Below, piece by piece: positions 1 to 6,516 of a stretch of DNA of 10,738 nt. The stretch's first letter is position 1. Each line of letters starts with the position of its first letter. Origin of the DNA: CAYTSA01 sp964440345 (lineage in GTDB: Bacteria; Desulfobacterota; Desulfovibrionia; Desulfovibrionales; Desulfovibrionaceae); NCBI GenBank assembly GCA_964440345.1, contig CAYTSA010000117.1:1-10738 (forward strand), in the 5' to 3' direction. Position numbers and translations under genes: made by a program. The notes below the pieces were generated by a model. The model did not search any database, was not told the origin of the DNA, and saw only the letters and a program-made list of their open reading frames with translations.

Positions 1-70
1 TAAACGGTCGTTTCCAGTGCCGCCACAGGATATTGCGCAATCTGCGTCGTATCCATTCGTCATCGAAATT
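1..70 (-). pseudogene. ltrA: Maturase C-terminal remnant of the intron
   Basis: On the minus strand, codons from about 67 down to 2 read F-D-D-E-W-I-R-R-R-L-R-N-I-L-W-R-H-W-K-R. This is the hallmark of the C-terminal maturase (X/D) end of group II intron reverse transcriptases, usually of the form LDEWIRRRLRxxxWxxWKR. In an intact intron it lies about 1 kb downstream of the CATAGTA element; here the gap is only about 55 nt. An in-frame TAA lies about 30 nt upstream of the motif and no start or reverse-transcriptase (YADD) region precedes it. The fragment therefore looks like what remains after an internal deletion with a junction around 75-110. The reading frame continues off the left edge, so the true 3' end is not visible. 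Confidence 0.75.
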
Positions 71-471
71 CCGGGCTCCCGCCCCGTGTTAGATGTTCGG
101 GCCTTCAGTCCGATCAGAGGGCTTACTATGCCCTCGGCTGACTTCTGCCCGCCCGTCCCGACACCTCACGACGCCGGTAGCACATGGCAGGCGGACAGAC
201 CTCCCCGGGTAATGCGCGCCCACCTTCACGCTTATGTCCGCCGCATATACGTCCATGCTTTCCGTACAAGTACAGGGCGTTGAAGATACATGACTCCTAA
301 CCCAGCATGGCCGCCTCGTATGCGATTCCTGTTCGTCGGGCCAGCGCTTTGCCTGCGGCTTCCTTCAGATTCCACCTCACGGTGGACACCCTTGCCGTCC
401 GGCTAACAGTTCCCCTTGTCGGGCCTTTAGAGGACTTTCACCTCCAAGTGGGTGCGCCCTGCCGGGCGCAC
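1..471 (-). mobile_element. Group IIC intron, 5' part, internally deleted
   Basis: Read on the minus strand, the element begins GTGCGCCCGGCAGGGCGCAC at 471, matching the GUGYG 5' end of group II introns and forming the first stem. Further in are blocks I recognise from bacterial class C introns such as the Oceanobacillus iheyensis intron: GGAGGTGAAAGTCC, ACTGTTAGCC, GGCAAGGGTGTCC, GGTGGAATCTGAAGGAAGC, ACCCGGGGAGGTCTG (near 196-210) and AGAAGTCAGC...CATAGTA (near 124-147). These belong to domains I-III and the start of domain IV. The insertion lies immediately downstream of a Rho-independent terminator, the preferred target of this class. The maturase ORF should fill about 1.2-1.3 kb of domain IV, but only its C-terminal motif is present, so the copy is probably deleted and not autonomously mobile. 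Domains V and VI and the 3' splice site would lie beyond position 1. The small ORFs seen on the plus strand here are not believed to be genes. Confidence 0.85.
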
Positions 472-474
472 CAC

Positions 475-504
475 AAAAAAAGCCGGGCTCCGAAGAGCCC
501 GGCT
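475..504 (-). terminator. Rho-independent terminator of the 539-1411 gene
   Basis: On the minus strand, a perfect 10-bp stem AGCCGGGCTC/GAGCCCGGCT closes a UUCG tetraloop and is followed by six T residues. It lies about 35 nt after the TAA stop of the surface-protein gene. The group II intron begins three to four bases after the T run, so this hairpin is also the likely recognition element for the intron's insertion. Confidence 0.93.
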
Positions 505-538
505 TTGCATTCAGGTCAGGCGGTGAGGCCTGTGCAGC

Positions 539-1411
539 TTACTTGAAGCGGCGGCGGATGACCATCAGGGCAGGAGCGATGAGGAGCAGCAGCCATTCCA
601 GGGTCAGGCCGGCGGCCGGGTTGAACACACAACCGCTGTCGTCGTCGTCGTCAGTGGTGGCGATGGCGAACGGGTCGGATACCTTGTTAGCGTCCTTGTC
701 GAGGTCGTAGTCGCCGTTGTCAGCGATGTAGATGTTCACGCCGTATGCGGTGGTTCCGGAGAGTTCAGCGTCCTTGGCGACACAGGCGCCGTTCGTGGTC
801 AGGCAGAAGTAGCCGTCTGCGGTTTCTTTATCGCTGTAGTCGAAGTTCATGGCGGACTTGTCACCGAACAGCTTCACAGCAGTCATGTCGCCAGCTTTCT
901 TGCCGGCGGCGCCAGGCATGGTGATAGCAGGAGCAGAGAACTTGACGATGGCGTCAGTGGCGCCATCCAAGACAGCGGTAAAGGAGTACAGGTTGGTGAC
1001 GAACATGTCAGCGTCAACATCCCACACACCCTTGATGGTGTCAGTCACAGCTGCGTCAGTTTTAGCAGCCAGGACAGCATTAATGTCGTCAGCAGTTACG
1101 CCGGAGCCCTTGGCGGTTCCCTGCATGGCGGCCAGGATGTCGCTGGAAGAGAACCACATGTCCAGGGAGGAGACAGAGCCGTTGCCAGCCAGGAACATTT
1201 CCAAGGCGCCGACAGCGTCGTCTTTATGAGCGTCCCAGTCGTCTTGAGTTACTTGGCCGGGGGTGCTGCCGCCGCCGTTGCCGCCGTTGTCACGGCCCAC
1301 GAAATCAGTGTCAGTGCCCCAAACAGAGTCCACAGCCGAAAAAGCAGTTGCGGGCGCCAGCAGCGCCACCATGAAAAGAAAAAGAAAACAAGCTTTCAAA
1401 GGTTGATTCAT
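539..1411 (-). CDS. Secreted protein with C-terminal Cys-type sorting signal
   Basis: A 290-aa protein of no family I recognise. Residues 1-26 (MNQPLKACFLFLFMVALLAP, then ATAFSA) form a signal peptide. The middle is acidic and rich in Ala, Gly and Asp, with one close Cys pair (YFC...GAC) that could form a disulfide once exported. The C-terminus is tripartite: five Asp (254-258), Ser-Gly-Cys (259-261), a hydrophobic stretch ending LLLLIAPALMVI, then RRRFK. This layout resembles Cys-containing sorting tails such as Synerg-CTERM, JDVT-CTERM and MYXO-CTERM, in which the tail is cleaved by a membrane protease and the protein is retained at the surface. An in-frame ATG at 1462 is possible, but it lies at the edge of the promoter -10; the ATG at 1411 follows AGGGGG at a normal distance and gives the signal peptide. 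Function unknown. Confidence 0.85.
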   Translation of the reverse strand: MNQPLKACFLFLFMVALLAPATAFSAVDSVWGTDTDFVGRDNGGNGGGSTPGQVTQDDWDAHKDDAVGALEMFLAGNGSVSSLDMWFSSSDILAAMQGTAKGSGVTADDINAVLAAKTDAAVTDTIKGVWDVDADMFVTNLYSFTAVLDGATDAIVKFSAPAITMPGAAGKKAGDMTAVKLFGDKSAMNFDYSDKETADGYFCLTTNGACVAKDAELSGTTAYGVNIYIADNGDYDLDKDANKVSDPFAIATTDDDDDSGCVFNPAAGLTLEWLLLLIAPALMVIRRRFK

Positions 1412-1462
1412 AAGACCCCCTAGCGTTGAAGATTTGAATTTACGTTGCAGTAACAGTTGCAT

Positions 1463-1491
1463 AATCTAAAAAAATATCCATAGCCTGTCAA
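1463..1491 (-). promoter_or_regulatory. Sigma70-type promoter of the surface-protein gene
   Basis: On the minus strand, a perfect TTGACA (1491-1486), a 17-nt spacer and TAGATT (1468-1463). Transcription would start near 1456, leaving a leader of about 45 nt before the ATG at 1411. This argues against the upstream in-frame ATG at 1462. Confidence 0.75.
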
Positions 1492-1798
1492 TCAAAAAAT
1501 ACGCAACCAGCAGAATTTTCTCAAATCCTGTCTGATCATCCAGCCAGCTTGCCCTGTGTTTTTCACCTTTAGAGCAGGCCTGGGTTGAAAAAATGGCGCC
1601 TGTCACGATGGCGATGACAGCGCAAAGTAGCAGTAAACCCACCATCTATTTTGACCTTATGACAAAGTGTTCATGAAATGTCAATGAAAAACTCAACAAA
1701 TGCGTGAGTAAACGCACAAACTCTGCCCCAGGGCGAAGCGGCGAACACGGGCTGCACCGTATTTAACCTGGGTTTGGGTATTTTTCAGTCTTTGCAAA

Positions 1799-1828
1799 TT
1801 GACGGCCCGCGCTTCCTTTGGCTATGAC
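1799..1828 (+). promoter_or_regulatory. Possible promoter of the pglB operon
   Basis: TTGACG (1799-1804), an 18-nt spacer and TATGAC (1823-1828): a good -35 and a weak -10. A start of transcription near 1835 would exclude the in-frame TTG at 1818 and ATG at 1824 and favour the ATG at 1905. Confidence 0.4.
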
Positions 1829-1904
1829 CTTGCTGCACGTCTGTGACGGGCAATGTTCCACGCCGCACGAAGCACAGCAGCAAACCAGACAGGCGCAGAC
1901 TGTA

Positions 1905-3956
1905 ATGAATACTCCAACGCACATGCATTCATCAGGCACAGGCCGCAGCGCCTTCGGCTACATGGCCTCTTGTCTTCTGGGCCTGCTTGTTTCCGGGCTG
2001 GCTTACGGCGCCTACGCCTGGCGGTATCTCGAACAGGAGCAGCATCTGTTTCGCGGCAAGCCGCTCCTTTCCAGCTATGACGCCTATTACTATCTTCGCG
2101 AAACCCGTGAGCTTGTGCAGGGAGCTGCAGGCCTTTACGACGTTTCCGCGCTGTCCTGGCTCGCCGCCGTACCAGTCGCGCTGGGCGTTGACCTCATGTG
2201 GACAGCCTTCTGGTTGCCGGCTGTGCTTGGGTCGCTCATGGCCGCGGTGTATGCTGCGTTTGGGGTTATACTCCAACGGCCCGGCGCCGGTCTTGTGGCC
2301 GCCGCCGCCGGCGCTGCCTCCTCGTACTGGTACATCAAGACGACTCCCGGCTCTTTTGACACCGACTGCCTGAACCCCTTTTTCCTGTGCGCCGCGGCGT
2401 TCGGCACATGGGCGTTTACAGAGCTTTCGGGCAGACACCGCCTGGCCGGCCTGGCGGTTGCGCTTGGCGCGGGCGCGGGTTTGCTGTTCTGGTGGCCGCA
2501 AACTGGATTCATCGCCCTTGTCTGCAGCGCGGCGACATACTGCGCCAGCGCAGTATTTGCCGGCCCGCTTCGGGAAAGGGCGGTCAAATGGGCGCTGCTG
2601 GCTGCAGGCGGCGGAGCCGCGGTCATTGCCGTTTCCGGGCTGGGGCAGAATCTGCCCGGCCTACCCGGCGACCTTATCGCCAGCATTCACGATCATATCA
2701 ATGTTGTCTTGCGGCGGCAGACCTCTGTCTTTCCCGTGGTCAGCGAAACTGTTTCAGAGCTGGGGGACCTCTCCTTTATGGACGCCGCCAGGTACGTGGC
2801 TGGATCGGTTGCGGCCTTTTGCATCGGCGCAGCCGGCTGTCTTTGGATGGCCCTCAAGCAGCCACGGTTTGTGTTGCATCTGGCGCCGCTGGCTGTCCTC
2901 GGGCTCATGGGCTTTACTACAGCCCGGTTGCTCGTTTTTCTCACCCCAATATACGCCATGGGCCTGGGATACGGCCTGGCGGACGGGGCGGCTCTGGCGG
3001 CGCGGAAACTGGACGGGCGCGTTCGTATTAAACAAGGACTGCTCCAGCCGGCGCTGTTGACAGCGCTTGGTCTGGCCTGCGTGGTTCCGGCCCTGGCGTA
3101 TTCGCTGGAGCTGCTGCCTGGCGCTCCCATGAAGAGGGCGCAAGCGGCCATGGCCCAGGCTGTTCGTGAAAAATCTCCCGAAGACGCAGTGGTCTGGTCC
3201 TGGTGGTCCTTTGGCCATGGGCTGCGCTATTTCAGCGATCGGCAAACCCTGGTTACCGGCGCCACCCTGGATTCGCGGCGCATATTTATTGCCGCTGTTC
3301 CCCTGGCCGCCAACGATCCGGATTTCGCCGCCAACTGGATGCGGTTTTTTGCCCGGCATCCCATCGACAAGCTGCAGCACGTGCAGAACATGACCGGCGG
3401 CGAGGCCAACGCCGTGGAGTTTTTGCGGCGGCTGTTCGCAGACAGGAAGGCCGCTGCAGCCGTCATGGAGAGCCACGGCGTGGCGGCCACGGCCGAAAAT
3501 TTAGATTATTTTTTCCCGCAGCATTCTGTTGTGTATGTGTATCTGGACCCGCAGATATTCAACGAGGTGGCAACGTGGTTCAGTTTCAGCTCCTGGGACT
3601 TTGCCGCCGGCCATGGGGTGGAGCCGTATTTTCGCCGGCTGGGCGGCGACGAGGTGGTCATTAAACCTCGGGAAGGGCATTTGATTAAGCCGGAAACCGG
3701 CCTTATGTACCTGAAGCGCATAGTCCTGGTGGATACGGACGGGAAAAAGGTGATTACTTACGAAGACAGGGAGTCGGAGCGCACTGTGCTGGCGGCCCGG
3801 GGCTCCAACCAATACTATGTCTTCCGCGACGATGTGTATGATACGCTCTTCATGCGCTTGCTGGTGCGCCACCCGGATAGTACGCCCAGGTTCAGCCTGG
3901 TGGAGCACAATCCGCTGCAGGGAGGTTGGTGGCGCGTGGAGCCGAGCCAACCATGA
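1905..3956 (+). CDS. pglB: Oligosaccharyltransferase, PglB/STT3 family
   Basis: Integral membrane enzyme of 683 aa that would transfer a lipid-linked glycan to asparagine of exported proteins in the periplasm. A first membrane segment (about 20-40) is followed by the loop Asp in SSYDAYYYLR (D59) and FDTDCLNPFF (D152, D154), matching the two metal-binding acidic motifs of PglB. TVSE (282-285) corresponds to the TIQE loop motif, with E285 in the place of the catalytic-loop Glu, and R341 matches the Arg that holds the lipid pyrophosphate. About a dozen hydrophobic segments precede a soluble C-terminal domain starting near 410. The signature WWDYG is WWSFG (433-437), in the context WWSFGHGLRYFSD that otherwise fits PglB. 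The start at 1905 has only a weak ribosome site; upstream TTG and ATG codons (1818, 1824) are alternatives. It overlaps the next gene by ATGA. No glycosyltransferase or flippase gene is in the window. Confidence 0.92.
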   Translation: MNTPTHMHSSGTGRSAFGYMASCLLGLLVSGLAYGAYAWRYLEQEQHLFRGKPLLSSYDAYYYLRETRELVQGAAGLYDVSALSWLAAVPVALGVDLMWTAFWLPAVLGSLMAAVYAAFGVILQRPGAGLVAAAAGAASSYWYIKTTPGSFDTDCLNPFFLCAAAFGTWAFTELSGRHRLAGLAVALGAGAGLLFWWPQTGFIALVCSAATYCASAVFAGPLRERAVKWALLAAGGGAAVIAVSGLGQNLPGLPGDLIASIHDHINVVLRRQTSVFPVVSETVSELGDLSFMDAARYVAGSVAAFCIGAAGCLWMALKQPRFVLHLAPLAVLGLMGFTTARLLVFLTPIYAMGLGYGLADGAALAARKLDGRVRIKQGLLQPALLTALGLACVVPALAYSLELLPGAPMKRAQAAMAQAVREKSPEDAVVWSWWSFGHGLRYFSDRQTLVTGATLDSRRIFIAAVPLAANDPDFAANWMRFFARHPIDKLQHVQNMTGGEANAVEFLRRLFADRKAAAAVMESHGVAATAENLDYFFPQHSVVYVYLDPQIFNEVATWFSFSSWDFAAGHGVEPYFRRLGGDEVVIKPREGHLIKPETGLMYLKRIVLVDTDGKKVITYEDRESERTVLAARGSNQYYVFRDDVYDTLFMRLLVRHPDSTPRFSLVEHNPLQGGWWRVEPSQP

Positions 3957-5593
3957 CTGGCGAAAGGTTCCATTTTTCAGTAGAGCCCCAGGCCGACGGC
4001 AAGCGCCTGGACGTGTTTCTGGCTGCCGCCCTGGCCGCCGCCGGCCAGAAGTTTTCCCGGGAAAAAGTCAAGGAGTCCATTCGCCGAGGCGAAGCAGTAG
4101 TGGACGGCGAGATTGCCCCGCAAAGCAGCCGCAAGCTCAAAGCCGGGCAGAGCGTGGCGCTCCACGCGCCGGCGGTTCCGGACGCCTCCATAAGGCCGGA
4201 AGAGGGGTGCCCTCCGGTGCTCTACGCTGACGCGGACATCGTGGTGGTGGACAAGCCGGCGGGCCTGACAGTGCACCCTGCCCCGGCGGAGCCTGTGGGC
4301 ACTTTGGTGCAAAAACTTGCCTCGCGGTTTCCCCAACTGGCTGCTCCTGAGGAATCCGGCCTGGAGGGCCAGCGGCCCGGCGTGGTCCACCGCATAGACA
4401 AGGACACCAGCGGCCTGCTTCTGGTCGCCTTGAACGAGAAAGCCCGCTCAGCCCTGGCGGCGGACTTTGCAGCCCGGCGCGTGAGCAAGGAATATCTCTG
4501 CCTGGTGCACGGTAGGCCAGCGCAGGATGAAGGGACCATGGACGCGCCCATTGGCCGGCATCCCACGCAAAAAGTGAAAATGGCCGTAACCCAAAAGGGC
4601 GGTAAACCCGCGCTCAGCCGCTGGCGGCTGCTGCACGCTGGCCCAAACAACGCCTGGAGCCTTCTCGCCGTGGCCATCCACACCGGCCGCACGCACCAGA
4701 TACGCGTCCACCTGGCCCACATGGGCCATCCCCTCGTCGGCGACAGGGTCTACGGCCCTGCGGCTAAGGCCGATCCGCTGTTCACCCCCCTGGCGCAGCG
4801 GCAGATGCTCCACGCTTGGCGGTTGGGGATAGTCCATCCGGCTTCTGGGAAGCCTGTGCAATGGCGTCTGCCGCCGCCTAAGGATTTTCTGCAAACAGCG
4901 CTGCATCTGGACCGGCTGGCCAGCGGCCGGCCGCAGCAGGTCGTGGTTACAGGCATGCCCGGCTGCGGCAAGTCTTCTCTCATGAAACAGCTGAGCCAGG
5001 CTGGAGTTCCAACCTGGTCCGCCGACGCCGCTGTGGAGGCGCTGTACGAGCCAGGGGGAGACGGCCACGCTTACATCCGCTCCCGCTTCGGCGAACGCTT
5101 TGCGGGCGAGGGCCAACCCGTGGACAAGCCGGCCCTGTTCGCCGCCATGCAGAATGACAGCGCATTGCGCCGGGAAATCATGGACGCGGTGCATCCCATG
5201 GTTTACGCTAAGCTGAAAAATTTTTGGGCCGCCCACGCCAGGGCCAGGGTGGCTGTGGCGGAGATTCCGCTGTATTTTGAATCGGCTGCGCCAGACGGCC
5301 CTGCCGCAGCTGCCGGCATAACCGTGGGCGTATACTGCCCGGCCCGGCTGCGCAAAGAGCGTCTGGCCGCGGCGCGGGGCTGGCCGGAAACAATGTTTGC
5401 AACCATGGAGTCCTGGCAATGGCCGGAGGATGTGAAGATGCGGGCATGCGACCTTATCGTGGACAATGCAGACGACATGGACGCCCTGGACAGGCGGGGC
5501 CGGTCTCTACTCCGGGTTCTTGGCTGGTTGCGGCGGCGCAGGACGGCGCGTCTGGCTGCAAAGCTGGAGCGGATATTCCAGGGCGCTGAGTAG
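3953..5593 (+). CDS. coaE: RluD-type pseudouridine synthase fused to CoaE
   Basis: A 546-aa two-domain protein. Residues 1-320 are an RluA/RluD-family rRNA pseudouridine synthase: an S4 RNA-binding domain (KRLDVFL...SREKVKESIRRGEAVVDG), then the catalytic motif HRIDKDTSGLL with Asp149, and the family motif GRTHQIRVHLAHMGHPLVGD. Residues 330-546 are dephospho-CoA kinase, the last step of CoA synthesis: Walker A GMPGCGKSS (334-342), SAD with Asp358 matching the proposed catalytic Asp of E. coli CoaE, EPGG, HPMVYAKL, and QWPEDVKMRACDLIVDN near the end. The first Asp of the usual DAD motif is Ser. Each half is close to its normal stand-alone length, so both may be active. The ATG at 3953 overlaps the pglB stop (ATGA), implying translational coupling; a TTG at 3926 is a less likely start. 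No stop or frameshift separates the halves. Confidence 0.93.
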   Translation: MTGERFHFSVEPQADGKRLDVFLAAALAAAGQKFSREKVKESIRRGEAVVDGEIAPQSSRKLKAGQSVALHAPAVPDASIRPEEGCPPVLYADADIVVVDKPAGLTVHPAPAEPVGTLVQKLASRFPQLAAPEESGLEGQRPGVVHRIDKDTSGLLLVALNEKARSALAADFAARRVSKEYLCLVHGRPAQDEGTMDAPIGRHPTQKVKMAVTQKGGKPALSRWRLLHAGPNNAWSLLAVAIHTGRTHQIRVHLAHMGHPLVGDRVYGPAAKADPLFTPLAQRQMLHAWRLGIVHPASGKPVQWRLPPPKDFLQTALHLDRLASGRPQQVVVTGMPGCGKSSLMKQLSQAGVPTWSADAAVEALYEPGGDGHAYIRSRFGERFAGEGQPVDKPALFAAMQNDSALRREIMDAVHPMVYAKLKNFWAAHARARVAVAEIPLYFESAAPDGPAAAAGITVGVYCPARLRKERLAAARGWPETMFATMESWQWPEDVKMRACDLIVDNADDMDALDRRGRSLLRVLGWLRRRRTARLAAKLERIFQGAE

Positions 5594-5595
5594 AC

Positions 5596-6294
5596 ATGTT
5601 TCCCCTCAGCGACTCCATACCCAGGGTGCACCGTCCTTATGCAGTGTGGGCCATCATCGTTCTCAACGCTGCTGTATTTATATACGTGCAGTTGCAAGGC
5701 CAGGACAGGCTGTTCGAGATTTTTCATCTTTACGGTGTTGTGCCTGCGCGCATCACCGACCCCCAATGGGCCAACTGGGTGGGCTACCCGCCCTCGTGGC
5801 TGCAGTCATTGTTCACGTACATGTTTCTGCACGGCGGATGGATGCATTTCATTCTGAATATGTGGACTTTGTGGATTTTTGCGGACAACATTGAAGACGT
5901 GATGGGCCCCTGGCGGTTTCTGGGTTTTTATCTGGCCAGCGGCCTGGCCGCGCTGTCGCTGCATTTGTTTTTCAATCCGGGTTCGCAGGTTCCAGTGGTG
6001 GGGGCGTCCGGAGCTGTGTCCGGGGTCATGGGCGCGTATTTTTTATTGTACCCGCACTCGAAGGTGACAACGCTGTTCATCATAATCATATTTCCCTACA
6101 TCATAGACATTCCTGCGTTGTTGTACCTTGGCATATGGCTGGCCATGCAAATATTTTCGGGCTTGGCGTCGTTCGACTCGCAGGCTGGGGGCGGGGTGGC
6201 CTGGTGGGCGCACGCCGGGGGCTTTGCGGCCGGCATGGCTTTGCTGCCCGTGTTCCGCAAGCCGGACCGCTGCTACTACTGCTTCAAGAAATAG
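5596..6294 (+). CDS. Rhomboid-family intramembrane serine protease
   Basis: A 232-aa membrane protein with about six membrane segments. The catalytic dyad is visible: Ser138 in GASGAVSG and His206 in WWAHAGGFAAG. The supporting residues HGGWMHFILNMWTLWIF (His79, His84, Asn88) are also typical. It would cleave membrane-embedded substrates at the membrane face; the substrate cannot be read from the sequence. A hydrophilic loop (about 36-65) separates segments 1 and 2. The C-terminus ends CYYCFKK, a short Cys-x2-Cys tail that I cannot interpret. Its start lies 2 nt after the coaE stop, so it is co-transcribed with pglB and coaE. The similarity is to ordinary rhomboids; I see no sign that it is a dedicated rhombosortase. 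Confidence 0.93.
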   Translation: MFPLSDSIPRVHRPYAVWAIIVLNAAVFIYVQLQGQDRLFEIFHLYGVVPARITDPQWANWVGYPPSWLQSLFTYMFLHGGWMHFILNMWTLWIFADNIEDVMGPWRFLGFYLASGLAALSLHLFFNPGSQVPVVGASGAVSGVMGAYFLLYPHSKVTTLFIIIIFPYIIDIPALLYLGIWLAMQIFSGLASFDSQAGGGVAWWAHAGGFAAGMALLPVFRKPDRCYYCFKK

Positions 6295-6349
6295 TACGCG
6301 CTGTTGTTTGTTTTTGAAATTTTTCGTTTATTAGCAAGACAATGTTTAA

Positions 6350-6372
6350 GCTTGTGCAGAAAAGGAACAAGC
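6350..6372 (+). other. Small hairpin after the rhomboid gene
   Basis: GCTTGT (6350-6355) and ACAAGC (6367-6372) form a perfect 6-bp stem with an 11-nt loop. It is followed by CCGGACATTTTC, not a clean T run, so termination here is only a possibility. Confidence 0.25.
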
Positions 6373-6410
6373 CCGGACATTTTCTTACAAGGATGTCGTT
6401 CATATTTGCT

Positions 6411-6439
6411 TTGACAGCGTGTTGCAGGCCGCGTAAAAG
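6411..6439 (+). promoter_or_regulatory. Sigma70-type promoter of aor
   Basis: A perfect TTGACA (6411-6416), a 17-nt spacer and TAAAAG (6434-6439, four of six consensus bases). Transcription would start near 6446, giving a leader of about 70 nt before the ATG at 6517. The aldehyde oxidoreductase therefore has its own promoter, apart from the pglB operon. Confidence 0.65.
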
Positions 6440-6477
6440 GGTGAAGTTACAAGGTGAATTCGGGGCTAACGTATTCC

Positions 6478-6510
6478 CGCCAGGGGAGTCCCTTCTGGCG
6501 ATATAGGAGG
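6478..6510 (+). promoter_or_regulatory. Leader hairpin and ribosome binding site of aor
   Basis: CGCCAG (6478-6483) pairs with CTGGCG (6495-6500), with an inner GGG/CCC pair and an AGT loop. The strong Shine-Dalgarno AGGAGG (6505-6510) follows five bases later and lies 6 nt before the ATG at 6517, which fixes the start. The hairpin could affect ribosome access or RNA stability. Confidence 0.55.
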
Positions 6511-6516
6511 AAGCGC

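Larger units (their letters stand above)
1412..1904. other. Divergent intergenic region, 493 nt
   Basis: This non-coding stretch lies between the minus-strand surface-protein gene and the plus-strand pglB operon. It is more AT-rich than its neighbours. It holds the promoter at 1463-1491, a possible promoter at 1799-1828, and one dyad at 1600-1620 (CTGTCA, nine bases, TGACAG) that could be an operator. I see no gene, RNA or long repeat in the rest. Confidence 0.6.

Noticed and set aside
17..546. Two plus-strand ORFs of 88 and 79 aa at the left edge
   Set aside because: They run antisense to the conserved RNA domains of the group II intron and have no ribosome site; such false ORFs are common over these elements.
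638..652. (GTC)5 tract as a phase-variation repeat
   Set aside because: It is a triplet repeat coding five Asp in frame, so slippage would only change the length of the Asp tract; five copies are few.
5596..6294. Rhomboid as a dedicated rhombosortase
   Set aside because: Its motifs are those of ordinary rhomboids, and the nearby sorting tail has Ser-Gly-Cys, not the Gly-Gly motif such enzymes serve.
6446..6516. Molybdenum/tungsten cofactor riboswitch upstream of aor
   Set aside because: The leader from the predicted promoter is only about 70 nt and shows a single hairpin; the known cofactor riboswitch is much larger.
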